Below, one piece after another: positions 1-11,155 of a DNA stretch of 64,000 nucleotides. The stretch's first letter is position 1, and every line of letters starts with the position of its first letter. The stretch lies in the NCBI RefSeq assembly GCF_018873765.1, contig NC_057918.1, forward strand, positions 13,462,862 to 13,526,861, read 5' to 3'. Both the position numbers and the translations under genes were made by a program. Below the pieces are notes generated by a model, which saw only the letters and a list, made by a program, of their open reading frames with translations, had not been told where the DNA came from and made no database searches. The DNA is from Telopea speciosissima. Taxonomy: Eukaryota > Streptophyta > Magnoliopsida > Proteales > Proteaceae.

Positions 1-3000
1 TCTGTGAGCTGTCCGCCTTCTTCATACCCAACGTAACCAGGTGGGGCCCCAATTAATCTTGAGACAGCATGCTTCTCCATGTACTCACTCATGTCGATCC
101 GCACTAGGGCTTCTTCAGTGTTGAACATGTATGAAGCAAGGGCCTTGGCCAGTTCAGTCTTTCCAACACCAGTGGGACCCATGAACATGAAACTAGCAAT
201 GGGACGGTGAGGATCTGAGAGACCAGCTCGAGACCGTTGGATAGCTTCTGCTACTGCCCTCACTGCTTCGTCTTGACCAACAACACGTTTATGCAGCTCT
301 TCTTCCAAATGTAGAAGCTTCTCTCTCTCAGATTGTTTCAATTTTGAGACAGGAATACCAGTCCATTTGCTAACTATTTCCGCAATGTCATCCCCTGTTA
401 CTTCCTCCCTTAGCATGGACTTCCCAGATCTCCTATATTCATCCAACTCTTTCTGTGCTACTTCGAGTTGACGCTGCAAACTGTTGAGGCTTCCGTACTT
501 TAGTTCAGCTGCACGATTAAGATCATACTCCCTCTCAGCCTGCTGAATCTCAAGACTTACCCTGTCAATCTGCACGAAAAAAAAATCAATTAAGACGACC
601 AATTAAATTCATAATAATCATGCTTCGCGACAACATAAACATTGTATGAGGGACAAAATTGGAGGTGTCAAGAATATAGCAATTGGGTGAACTTATTTGT
701 TCAGCTAGACAGCAGGCCCTAAATTCTGAAATTTGTGGTTTTACTTCTGCAAAACACAATATAGACACATCAGGATTGGGATGCATTTCAAAGGAGTTTG
801 AAATCCCACATATGTTGAAAATCCAAGTTGAGTTGGTTCCATTTTCTTCTCAAATTTCCAACTTCATGGTCAGTTTTTTCAAGGTTCTTTTATCAGTTCC
901 CACAAGCATAAGATAAATTTTCTCACTTTCCTCAAGGAAAAGAAGAGCTTTAAATACCTCTTCCTTAATTGATTGAATCCGCATCATGACAGATTTCTCA
1001 TGCTCCCATTGCTCTGTTAACTCTGCTTGCTTTTCCTTTAGGAGAGAGAGCTCAGCTTCAAGGCGATTCAACCGATCCTTTGAGGCTTTGTCTGTATCAT
1101 TCATGAGGGAAAGCCGCTCCATTTCCAGCTTCAATACAGAACGATTGATCTCATCAAGGGCAGTTGGTTTTGATGTGATTTCCATTTTCAGTTTCGCAGC
1201 TGCCTCATCAACTAGGTCAATGGCTGAAAGTGAAATGGATATATTAACATGTATGCCGTATAGAAACTAGTACTTGTTCAAAAAACCAACCCTTACAGGA
1301 AGGCTGGTATGATGGCTTCTGTTGAGAGAAGAGGGTTTTCACCATACCAATACGGCAATACAATACCTGATCCTTGGTTTCCAAGGAAGCATACAAATGT
1401 TTTGACCATTGGAGCAACAAAGGGTATTGGTTATGATGGCTTCTGTTACCATCAGAATTCAACATCAAATATGTAAGAAGTCTTTGAAAAACTGAAATGC
1501 TTATGCATACAAGTTCAATAATGATCACTGTAACTGTGACCTCAAAAGCAATGGAACATGGGCCTTCGATAATCACAAGCAAGTAGTAGGACATTTATAA
1601 AAGAAACTCCCTCCCCACCAGGGGGTTTAGTGATGTTCTATATTATTCTTCAGGCACTGCCCCCTATCCATAACAATAATGCTAATAATCATAATAATAA
1701 AACGTATTTTAGCAATATTTTTACTATTACAACCGCTTATCCCAAAAAGCTCAAGCTGTTAAGGGCAACAACAATGTATATCAACACCCCCTGCATGTGC
1801 AGGCTTGTACACACATGGCCCTGCACGTGGCACACACTCATGCAGAAGCACCATCATGTTACACCAAAGGAAGAATGTGTTGAGGAACACTGTTGCACTT
1901 CCCAGGGATTGAACACTCGACCTCCCTACTATCATACCTGTTACAACGGTATATCACAAAAGCTCGAGTTGTAAAGTAAGGGCAAGTGGGCAACAACAAT
2001 GCAATCAACATTACTGTCATAGTCTATTAGTTTGGTCCCTTTCTCCAACTTCCATCCTCTATCTGAAGTTACGTACTTTCCTATTATTCCTTTCAAATGT
2101 CATTTTCATTACAAATATTTCGTATGCTATATTGAGCAACAAATAAATGTATTTTAGGAAAAGAATTTGGAAAAATCAGAGCAAAATTAGAACATATATC
2201 ATGTTCTACATTCTAGATGATAATTACCTTGATACCTTCAGAACCATATAGAAGATAAGTTTAGATCATATCAGGTGTAGGGACCAAGAATTTGATACAT
2301 TCCAACTATAAGGTGATCAACATCATCTATTTTGTTTGCATTTCATTTGACAATACAATACAGATAATACCTAAAATTGGAAAGATTTAACAATTGGAGA
2401 GTATGGAGTTCACAAATTTCATTAAAGATAATAAAGTCTGGGGATAAATTTTTCCAGAGGAAATGTGCTGTCGTTATAGTTTGATTACCTTTGTCAGGTA
2501 AAAAGCGTCCAGTAATGTAACGATCAGAAAGAATTGCAGCCTCAACAAGTGCACTGTCAGAAATTCTGACTCCATGATGCAGTTCATATCTTTCTCGCAG
2601 CCCACGTAGTATAGAGATTGTATCTTCCACCGAAGGTTGATCAACATAAACCTGCTGGAACCGACGCTCCAAGGCTGGATCCTTCTCAATATATTTACGA
2701 TATTCATCCAGTGTTGTTGCACCAATACACCTCAACTCTCCACGACCAAGCATAGGCTTCAACAAGTTACCTGCATCCATGGCACCATTTGTGGCACCTG
2801 GAAGAGAAATGTGGAGCATGTTAATTCCTCCATGAATTATTACCACCATACCCCGTGTCCAGCTATTAATTGCATTCTGATTCTTCACAGAAAGTTCACA
2901 GTCAATTCCTCCATAATTTATTACCACCATACCCCGTGTCCAACTATTCATTGTCCGCTATTAAGTGCATTCTGATTCTCCACTGAAAATTTAGTGTCAA

Positions 3001-6000
3001 TTGAGGACCTAAACAAGAAAAGGAGAGCACTGCTACTTGAATGTGAACTAAATACTAAGATCATAGGCTTTATTACAACTTCTATATAAAATAGAAGTGA
3101 AATTACCTGCCCCAACAACTGTGTGGATCTCATCAATGAAAAGAACTATCTGCCCTTCAGATTCAGTCACTTCCTTGAGTACAGCTTTCAATCTATCCTC
3201 AAATTCTCCCCGGAATTTTGCCCCAGCAATGAGCGCACCCATGTCAAGGGAAATCAACTGCAATAAGCAAGCATAGAGGTCATTGATCAGATTGAACCAG
3301 CAGAATTTGAGGTATTAAGAACTAAATACTCCCCAGATTAATTAATGCACACCTTACGATTCATCAAAGCTTGAGGCACATCACCTTGCACTATCCGCTG
3401 GGCAAGCCTGTTAAACATATTACCAGATATAAACACCTTCATTAAATAAAGGTTTCACCACTGTGTGGAATAAATAAGCCTACCGAGCTTTCTCAGTTCT
3501 CAAGCTTGGCACAACTGAGCCTTAGCCATACAGCGTAGCTCCCATGCAGAAACTGAGCAATTAAACCCACATCTAGACTCGGAAAAGAAACACGCCAGAG
3601 CTAACTCTGTTTTTCATTTTCAGGCCAGGGGTCTATGCTTGGTCCAAGCCCATTTCATTTGAAAATGGACAGAATACAAATTACACGGTTCTTGGGTTTG
3701 GATCAACCCAAATCACCAGCAGGCTGGGAGCAAAAAAAATGAGCTTGGAAATTTCTCAGCAAGCTTCTTATAAACCAAGTGCTGGATCATAAGCCAAAAC
3801 AGAGCTGAATCATATGTGTGGGGCCTCACTTGTGTATAAACCAAACACCATAAGCACTTACCCTTCAGCAATTGCAGTTTTTCCAACACCTGGCTCACCA
3901 ATTAGTACCGGATTGTTCTTTGTTCTCCTTGACAGGATCTGTATGCATCTTCGTATCTCATCATCCCTTCCTATAACTGGATCAAGCTTTCCCTCCTTCG
4001 CCATAGACGTCAAATCTATTCCATATTTTTCTAAGGTTTCATATTTCCCCTCCGGATCTGTACCAGCCCCCTCATCAGACATCTAACCCAACAAACTCTA
4101 CGTGCCATGGTAATGTATAAGTTTTCAAATGCATGCAATAATAAATACAACATAAAGTTACCATAGAAAGGTACAAGTAGGAAGCCAAGTATAACTGTAT
4201 GTGTTAAGCATAACACGCTCAATCATCCTATCCAATACGGAAATAACTACCATAACACAAAAATTCTTACACATCAACATCTACACTACTACAAACAAAT
4301 CTAGCATCATGATGGGAGAACAAAAGTTCTCTCATGAATTATGTGTGCATCATTGTTGCTCTTGTGGAACACATTCAAATGGGTCACATCAGTGAGCTCC
4401 TACTTGATAGTTCCACCAAGAAGATCCCCTAGGCCAGAAGTCATTTAACTGGATAAATCCAACCAAAGTGAACATGGAGGATGCAGGTAAGTAGAATGAT
4501 TTTCCAACCATCTTATGAAAGTATTCCCCTACAATGGCACTATGGAAGTAATCTCATTCTGAGCAGCATAACTCTATGGGAGATTTCAAAAACTCATTTA
4601 AAGAAACTCTAAGAGATGGGATCTGAAAGATTGAAGCCATTGTCACCTTGATCAATTACTGTTTGGCGTCCCCGTACGGACTGTATAGCAGAGGTTAAGG
4701 TCTCCTTAGAAATTTGAAAATCCTTGAATAATTGTTTCCCGAAGCGCTGATCTTGTGTAAAAGCAAGTACTAAATGCTCAACCGAAACAAAGGAATCCCC
4801 ATACTCTTTCTTGTAATCCTTGGCTCGCTGAATTAGAGCTTCAAAGCCACGTCCTAACATAGAACCAGCTGGTTCACCAAGAACCTAATAGTCGTGGGAC
4901 AATTATTCAAATAAGAACAATCCGGCATTTCCGGCTAACAATATGAAAAACTGAAAAAAGTATCAAAAGAAAGGGAACAATGATATTTGCAAAACATAAG
5001 ATTAGATTGAGGGGGGGGGGATCAAGCTTATCCTACGGATGCAAAGAACAGCCTTTATAATTGGTGTTACTGGACACAGCAAATCATAAATAAAGAACGT
5101 GACATAAAGGATGATGCTGTTTCACGGAGAATGTAGGGGTGCGTCCGGAGTGTTATGTGATCAGCATATTCCTTTTAAACTAAGGAAAATTTATAGGACA
5201 ACCATACGATCGGCTATGATGTATGGTGTGGGATGTTAGGCAGTTAAGAAGCATCATATAGATAAACTTAGTGTAGTAGAGATGAGGATGTTGAGATGGA
5301 TGAGTGGCAAAACTAGGAAGGATAAAGTAAGGAACAATCATATTACAGCTGATTTGGGAGTAGCTCCAATACATGGTAAACTATGAGAAAGTCGTTTGAG
5401 GTTGGCATGGCTATGTTCAATGGAGGCCTTTGGATGCCCCAATACGGAGGAGTGATTTGATTCAGATTGAAGGAACTAAAAGAGCTAGAGGCAGACCTAA
5501 AATGACCTTAGGAGAAGTGGTGAAGAAATACATGCATAGCTTAGGCCTTGTATAAAGTATGACCTCGAATAGAGCTGATTGGAGGGAAAGGATCCATGTA
5601 GCCGACCCCAGATAGTTGGGATAAGGCTGAGTTGTAGTTGTTACACCGAATACAGCAAAGAAATGTTGATGCAGAAAAGATTCCATGTCCTGCATTCTCA
5701 TTGAGTTATTTTATAACGTAATCGAACAAGATGGCCAAATATGGGATTGAAGAAAGCAACAATCAAGACAATCGCAAACACAAGCAGATTTACGTGGTTC
5801 GGTTTCGGGATAAACCAACGTCCATGGGAAGAGCAAAGGCAAACTTTTCACTAAGCAAAACGAAGATACAAGTTATTTCGTTTAACCCTAGAATGAGAGA
5901 AAAGTGCCTTATATATACGGCTACAAAAAAATTTCAGGTAAGGTTCATCCAGGGAAGAGAGGTTATAATGATACAAGTGACATCCAATATTCCAATTGAT

Positions 6001-8990
6001 ATAACCATTTCTTCAATGTAATTCTTTCTAGAGAATCTAGCTCCATTTTTTCTATCACAAGGAGGAGCGTTAAAGAGCTGATAGAAGGAACAACCAACCA
6101 ACCAGATTCATGGTAAACAGTAATTAGTGTAGGTTAAATTGTCCTATAGAGACCTCAGGTACCCCACCCCAAAAAAATCAAAACTAAAAAAGAGAACCCT
6201 TAAAATATGAAAACTCCCTACTAGCAAGGGAATTCAGAATCCAAAACCAACATCATAGCCATTCGATAGAATATTTCACAGGCAATAAGAAAGTGTATCC
6301 TATAAATGGTCTGGAATTCCAGAAACATCCGATGTTACCTTTGGTTGCCGTTGAATGAACTTGTCAGTAGCTTCTAGAAGGCGGGAATTATCTACTCCGG
6401 CCTTGGAGAAGATGCGACGGGCAAGCCCATTTTTCTGCTCCAATAGAGCCTTCATCAAATGTTCTGTCTCTACTATCTGATGCTTGTTCTCCTTTGCCTT
6501 CTCTGGGGAAGAAACAATGGCTTGCCAAGCCATCTCTGTAAAATCTTGTTGAGTAATCTGGCATAATATTAGAAATGGGAATCAGGAGGAGGTGAACCCA
6601 CCAAATTCATCTAAATCATGCATTAGTTCTAAGAGCAAAACAAAAACAAGAATATGAATAATAGAAATTTGAAAAGGCATGTCAAACCAACATAACTATT
6701 GACCATCACACAGTAAAATAAATGGGGAGCATAATATGGTAAAAAACCCATGTAAAAGTTGCAAACATTCTATCAAAGTTTATCCAAATATTAATCAATA
6801 GGAGAGAAAACAAAAGGATGTACAAATTTTTTTAATGAAAACCAAAAGACAAGACGAAAATAAGTTTCCAGATCTTAACGAAAATTTAATCCAGAATAAT
6901 GTACATAACATTCACTTAATCTGAAAAACGAAGTTGAGAAACCGAATTCTCGTCATTGAAAACTGTGTTAACGTATATTCTAGGAGTAATCGTAGGGATT
7001 GGATTAGTAGATTTGATTAAGTAATCTTAGTGATTAGACTGAGGATTTGAGTGAGTAATCTTGGGATTGGATTGTGGATTTGATTGTAAGTAATTATAGA
7101 AACAAAGATATATACTGTACACTCCATACTCAAAAATGTACAAATACATACATTTTCATGGTATCAGAGCGACTTCGGGTGATTTTTTCTCTGCTCCTGC
7201 CCGCTGCTGTGCCCCAAATGAGCAACCTCACAGTTGGCTCCCTGCTGTCGTCTGTTCTAGTTATGTTATGGTCGCCTCCGAACTGTATTCCCATCCCCTG
7301 CAAACCAGGTTCCTGCCAACAACCACTCAGTCATACCATCATCGCCCCACCCCCTCCAACAATATCTCCGCCTCCCCCCCAACCCTCCCTACCCTGTCCA
7401 TCCATACTACCCCCAACATCTGAAACCGTTATCCCCTCGACTCTGAAACCCCCTTGCCGCAGCCCCATTGCATCTGTAACCACCCTCATCCCAGCCCTAT
7501 TGCATCACTAACCACCCTCGCCCCAGCCCCATTGCTTCTGAAAACCCCCTCACCCCAACCCCATCGCCTTTGAAACCCCCTCCCCAGCCACTTAGCCTCT
7601 GAAATCCCCCTCACCCCAACGGCCCAACCCCATCGCACCTGAAATCCATCGCCCCCTCTGCTTCACAAAGCTGCACCACCCACCTCCCTGTAATCTCCCC
7701 CACCTTCCAAATGATCACCTCTCCCTGCCCTTCCTTTGTGTGCCCCCCCCCCCCTCCTTGTGGCCATCCCTACCCCATCGCGCAGCTTCCTCTGTACTCC
7801 AGCAACCGCCCAGCCCACCCCTCCTGTCCCCCTCCTGTTTCTTCTGTGGCAACTCCCTTGTTTATTGGTGTAGTAAGGTACATAGTGTAATTGCTCATTC
7901 TAGACCAAAGCTGAGTACCCTGCTCTTGCTGATGCCACATCTGCACTTATCTGGCTTCAGTGGCTTCTTCAGGATATAGATGTCTCTATCCAAATTCCAA
8001 TACCTCTATATTGTGACAACAAGAATGCTGCTCAAATTGCTCACAATGACGTGTTTCCTGAATGCACAAAGAACACTAAGATCGATTCTCATTTTGTTTG
8101 CTATCATCTGGTTTGTGGCACTCTCCCTCATTCCATCAGTGAATCAATTTATTAGTGTCCAAACTCAAGTTGATTTCCTCCGATCCACCTTGAGTTTGAG
8201 AGGGGGGGTGGGGGAGGGGTGTTAACGTATATTCTATGAGTAATCTTAGGGATTAGATTTATGGATTTTGATTGAGTAATCTTGGGGATTAAATTGAGGA
8301 TTTGAGTGAGTAATCTTGGGGATTGGATTGTTGATTTGATTGTAAGTAATTATAAAAACAAATAGGCTATATAAACTGTACATTTCATACTCAAAAATAA
8401 AGATTGGAATACATTCATTTTCAAACTGAATAAGAAAATGAGTTTGCAGTGAAACTGCTCTATTTCAGATACACCCATGAATGAAACTGCATAATTTGAC
8501 AGCCATTCAAACATGACAAATGACCCATCTCGTCTTCAATTGATGAGGTTGTGCTAGAAATAAAACCAACTCAAAAACAGAATCAGGGTACAAATTTAAA
8601 TACAAACTGCAAAATTGCTAGGAAGTCGAAACAGTTTCTTTCCAATTATAACAAAATGAAACTCAAGCACCACAAAACACCTATAAAAAAATCACGAGCT
8701 TACTACAGCCGCAAAAGAGCTAACGAAAAAGCAATATTGGTTACCCTTCCATCCGTAGAAGCATCGCATCGAATGCTCAGTGACCGGGAACCCCTCCCTG
8801 ATCTCTCCAGTCTTCTTGTGAGAAACGCATCATTAATCTTCGAAACTTTCAGTGGTTTCAAAGTCTTTAGAGTTCTAGGATTTCCAGTCAAGCTCGGTGA
8901 GAACTCAGGCTGAGTGAACAAAGCTCTTCTGCTGCAACTCTTCGATGATGGCAGGAGACTAAGGCTAACGCCTGAGGATGTAGTTGCCAT
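1..8990 (-). CDS. CLPB3: Chloroplast ClpB3 (Hsp100/AAA+ disaggregase), 3' part off the window
   Basis: ClpB-type Hsp100 ATPase that resolubilises aggregated proteins in the plastid stroma with Hsp70. Nine exons in the window: 8745-8990, 6339-6557, 4647-4884, 3862-4057, 3353-3407, 3107-3257, 2489-2797, 958-1223 and 1-569 (open). They join in frame to about 749 codons of a family usually near 970 residues. Visible in order: Ser/Arg-rich transit-like leader (about 1-70), Clp N-repeats, NBD1 with Walker A GEPGVGKT (about 288-295) and Walker B VLFIDE (about 356-361), the coiled-coil M domain (exons 8-9), and NBD2 Walker A GPTGVGKT (about 690). The start is the ATG at 8990; the longer frame upstream has only a TTG. 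Paralogues are cytosolic ClpB1 and mitochondrial ClpB4; the match to the plastid form runs through NBD1 and the M domain. The NBD2 C-terminus is not seen. Confidence 0.95.
2821..3003. repeat. Tandem duplication (about 81-bp period) in CLPB3 intron 6
   Basis: Two copies of a block beginning near 2823 and 2904 share the core ACCACCATACCCCGTGTCCA and a following GCATTCTGATTCT segment. The second copy has a small insertion near 2945-2960. A few bases of a third copy follow. It is intronic and does not disturb the splice sites. Confidence 0.75.
5115..5650 (+). mobile_element. LINE (RTE-like) 3' remnant in CLPB3 intron 2
   Basis: Conceptual translation in shifting plus frames gives the C-terminal end of a plant non-LTR reverse transcriptase: [18 protein letters not shown] (near 5282-5335), then remnants of RLRLAW, of a GRPK-like motif and of the [10 protein letters not shown] region. 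The 3' end (GTTGGGATAAGGCTGAGTTG, near 5616) resembles the usual 3' terminus of RTE-type plant LINEs. Stops and frameshifts show it is dead. It is 5'-truncated and antisense to the host gene. No target-site duplication was identified. Confidence 0.75.
5731..6025 (+). repeat. Probable retroelement-derived fragment
   Basis: The stretch contains CAGATTTACGTGGTTCGG (near 5785), a string common in plant LTR-type repeats. It has a 96-codon open frame with no recognisable domain. It lies in CLPB3 intron 2 beside the LINE tail. Family and boundaries are uncertain. Confidence 0.3.
6966..7158 (+). repeat. 5' LTR of the copia element
   Basis: About 193 bp, TG...CA termini, with several internal near-repeats of GAGTAATCTTRGGGATT. 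The matching 3' LTR is 8220-8423 (about 204 bp). The two differ by substitutions and small indels, so the insertion is not recent. Confidence 0.88.
8220..8423 (+). repeat. 3' LTR of the copia element
   Basis: Direct repeat of 6966-7158. It begins TGTTAACG right after the polypurine tract and ends TTTTCA before the AACTG duplication. Confidence 0.88.
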
Positions 8991-9402
8991 TACCGAAATG
9001 GAATCCAGCGACTCTGTCAATCTTTCAGGCTATAATGTCGAAATTTTCCACCTTTCTACTTCTTTGTGAAAGTGAGAACGAACAACTGATATGAGCTTTG
9101 CGTGCGAATTTGAAAAGTTAAAAAGAGGATTCATTCGACAGTTCTCGCAGGCTCCTGGAGATTGCAGAAGGAAGGGGACAAAAAAAAACAGGCTTCGCCG
9201 CTACGGAGTACGGGACTACGTAGCCTGGAGAGTTCAAGAACATGGACGACCTCCCCGAAGATCATTGGGTGCGCGTGGTGCGTACTACGCACACCTGCTT
9301 GTGTTCATACACGTAAGTGTCTACCTTTGCAAGAATGAAACAAAGAAGATCAGGATGAGTGGGGACCCACATGGATGGATGGGAGACTCGATGAAGATGG
9401 GG

Positions 9403-9558
9403 TCCTTATCGCCCCCAGTAGTGGGGGGTGCAGTGCTCATGCGATGCAACAGTGTCCATGTGTGCACGGTGGGGCCCACTGTGAGTGCACACATCGGTAG
9501 TACTATGCCGCACGTGCACACAACACCGCCCTCAGTACTAGGGGGTGATAATTTTCTC
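9403..9558. mobile_element. Hairpin MITE, family A copy 1
   Basis: The left end TCCTTATCGCCCCCAGTA pairs with the reverse complement of TACTAGGGGGTGATAA near 9535-9550. The interior carries imperfect palindromes around the TGTGCAC motifs. Its termini resemble those at 9567, 54498 and 61309. It lies upstream of CLPB3. Confidence 0.5.
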
Positions 9559-9566
9559 GATGAACA

Positions 9567-9751
9567 TAGAAAATTATCTCCAGTAATTCTCTGTCCGGTC
9601 CAATTCTCTAGTGCCTATAATAAGAGGAGGGTGGACCTCACCCAGGTAGAGTGTTCGGGTAGGACTGTAGGGTTGGAATGGTCATTGCGCCCCGCCTTGT
9701 TAGGGGCACTAGGGGAACTGGATCGAACAAGGAATTGCATGGGTTAAAGAT
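9567..9751. mobile_element. Hairpin MITE, family A copy 2
   Basis: The left arm (AATTCTCTGTCCGGTCCA... AGTGCC) is the inverted counterpart of the right arm (GGGGCACTAGGGGAACTGGATCG... GAATT, 9700-9740). The centre holds GAGTGTTCGGG and AATGGTCATT, motifs shared with the copies at 54498 and 61309. It lies directly next to copy 1. Confidence 0.55.
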
Positions 9752-11155
9752 CTAATGAACATACCCACTCCACAACCAATACCAACATGTATTTTGAGAT
9801 TATCCATATCCATAATAACCATAAAGGGATTTTGATGGAGTGAGATTGTTGGGGTGAAAAAGTTATCAAAATTTTTTTCCAAAAATGTGGTATTTTGGGT
9901 TATTCGATTGTCTAGGGTTGAAAATTAAGTAAACAATCACAGATTTGTCAGATTTTAATGTTAACTTACGAGACTGACGATTTCTTCCACTTCACCCCCT
10001 CATAAAATAGACGTTGTAGAAGACTTAACAGAATAATGAACATCACATGATTCTCATCTAATCTTTTCTCTTTCCTTCTTCCATGGCATTCCCTAGACAA
10101 ACTCCAACATGTCGAGAAGCCGCCTTAAAATCATTGAATTTAGGAACACAAAGTGATCAATGAAAGTAGAGACTCAAGAGGAGAAGAAAATTAGATAGAA
10201 AACCAGTGTCTGCTGGTTGCAACTTGCAAGAGAGACCATAAGTAAATTTAACAACAGCTGATCGAGCGAGGTTATTTGACCCTTGCCCTTAACATCAGTG
10301 CCCCCTTTCTTCCTCCCTATAAACTGAAATTTGGATCTTGATGTAATCCAAAAGGTGGTATTCAACATGGATGTCAACAAGGCCTTGAGCTTCAATGGCT
10401 TGATTTAACCTTATATTATTGTCTTTTATTTTATTTTTATTCTAAAAAATTATTTAAGTTGAGACTTGAGAGTAGAAAAGGATTTTTGAAATAATTTGAG
10501 AGTGAGTAATTGCTATCTGGCTATGTGGCTCCTACACAATGAGAGAACAAACCGGGCCATCCAACAGGTGTAGAATTTTTCATTTTACAGGCATCCAACA
10601 AGTGTAGAATTTTTTATTTAACGGGGATGGGGCGGTCATTTCGCTCTTCTTGTGTTTGTGCGTTGGCACTACACAGCTTGGCAGCCTTCTTTTTCCTTTA
10701 CTAACATAATTTGTCATTCTTATTAATTGTCATTGTCTTGTACACATGTGAAATATTAGACTTTTACCTTCATTGAAAGAAAATGTATAAATTATACTAA
10801 ACCGATGTATTTAGACCTTGGTATCTTTTTTTAGTTGCCCCTAATCTTATTCCCCAAAGTTCTTTTACATAAATGTATAAAAGGATTTTCAAAAATAATT
10901 TGAAAGTTACATATCAACAAGATAATGTTATTGTCATGCATATTTATGACACTTTTAGTAGGACATAAATTTTTTTCCAATTAGGATAATAATGTCAGTG
11001 ACTCATCCCACATGTATACTTGAAAACAATTATGCATGACAATAACACCTTACCTTTTGATACTACATAATGATAAGTCATTTTTCAATTATTTTTGAAA
11101 ACCTTTTTAAATTTTCAAGTCTTCAACGACTTTTTTTTTTTTTTTTTTTTTTTTT
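9752..11155. other. Intergenic, no gene seen
   Basis: AT-rich sequence with short diverged repeats (two ATCCAACARGTGTAGAATTTTT units near 10558 and 10597) and a T-run at 11131-11157. No coding frame with a recognisable domain was found. Confidence 0.5.

Larger units (their letters stand above)
6961..8428 (+). mobile_element. Short non-autonomous Ty1/copia LTR element with 5-bp TSD
   Basis: Two LTR-like direct repeats (6966-7158 and 8220-8423) begin TGTTAACG and end TTTTCA. They are flanked by an identical 5-bp duplication AACTG (6961-6965 and 8424-8428). The 5' LTR is followed at once by TGGTATCAGAGC (7159-7170), the initiator-Met tRNA primer-binding site. The 3' LTR is preceded by a G-rich polypurine tract (8199-8219). 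The internal region is only about 1.06 kb: a C-rich stretch, then a decayed copia RNase H (near 7860-8150) with SLVYWCSK, a WLQWLLQD-like segment, [17 protein letters not shown] and [10 protein letters not shown]. Gag, protease and integrase are not recognisable. It sits in CLPB3 intron 1, antisense to the gene. Confidence 0.9.

Noticed and set aside
7074-7511. 145-codon Pro/Leu-rich open frame
   Set aside because: Lies in the C-rich interior of the copia element; composition alone keeps it open.
8991-9020. Longer CLPB3 N-terminus starting at 9020
   Set aside because: The codon there is TTG; the ATG at 8990 starts a normal transit-type leader.
8990-9090. Heat-shock elements upstream of CLPB3
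   Set aside because: GAA and TTC words are present but not in the regular 5-bp alternation needed, so none is called despite the known heat induction of the family.
9091-9747. 218-codon open frame upstream of CLPB3
   Set aside because: Spans two hairpin MITEs; no known domain and no splice or start context supporting a gene.
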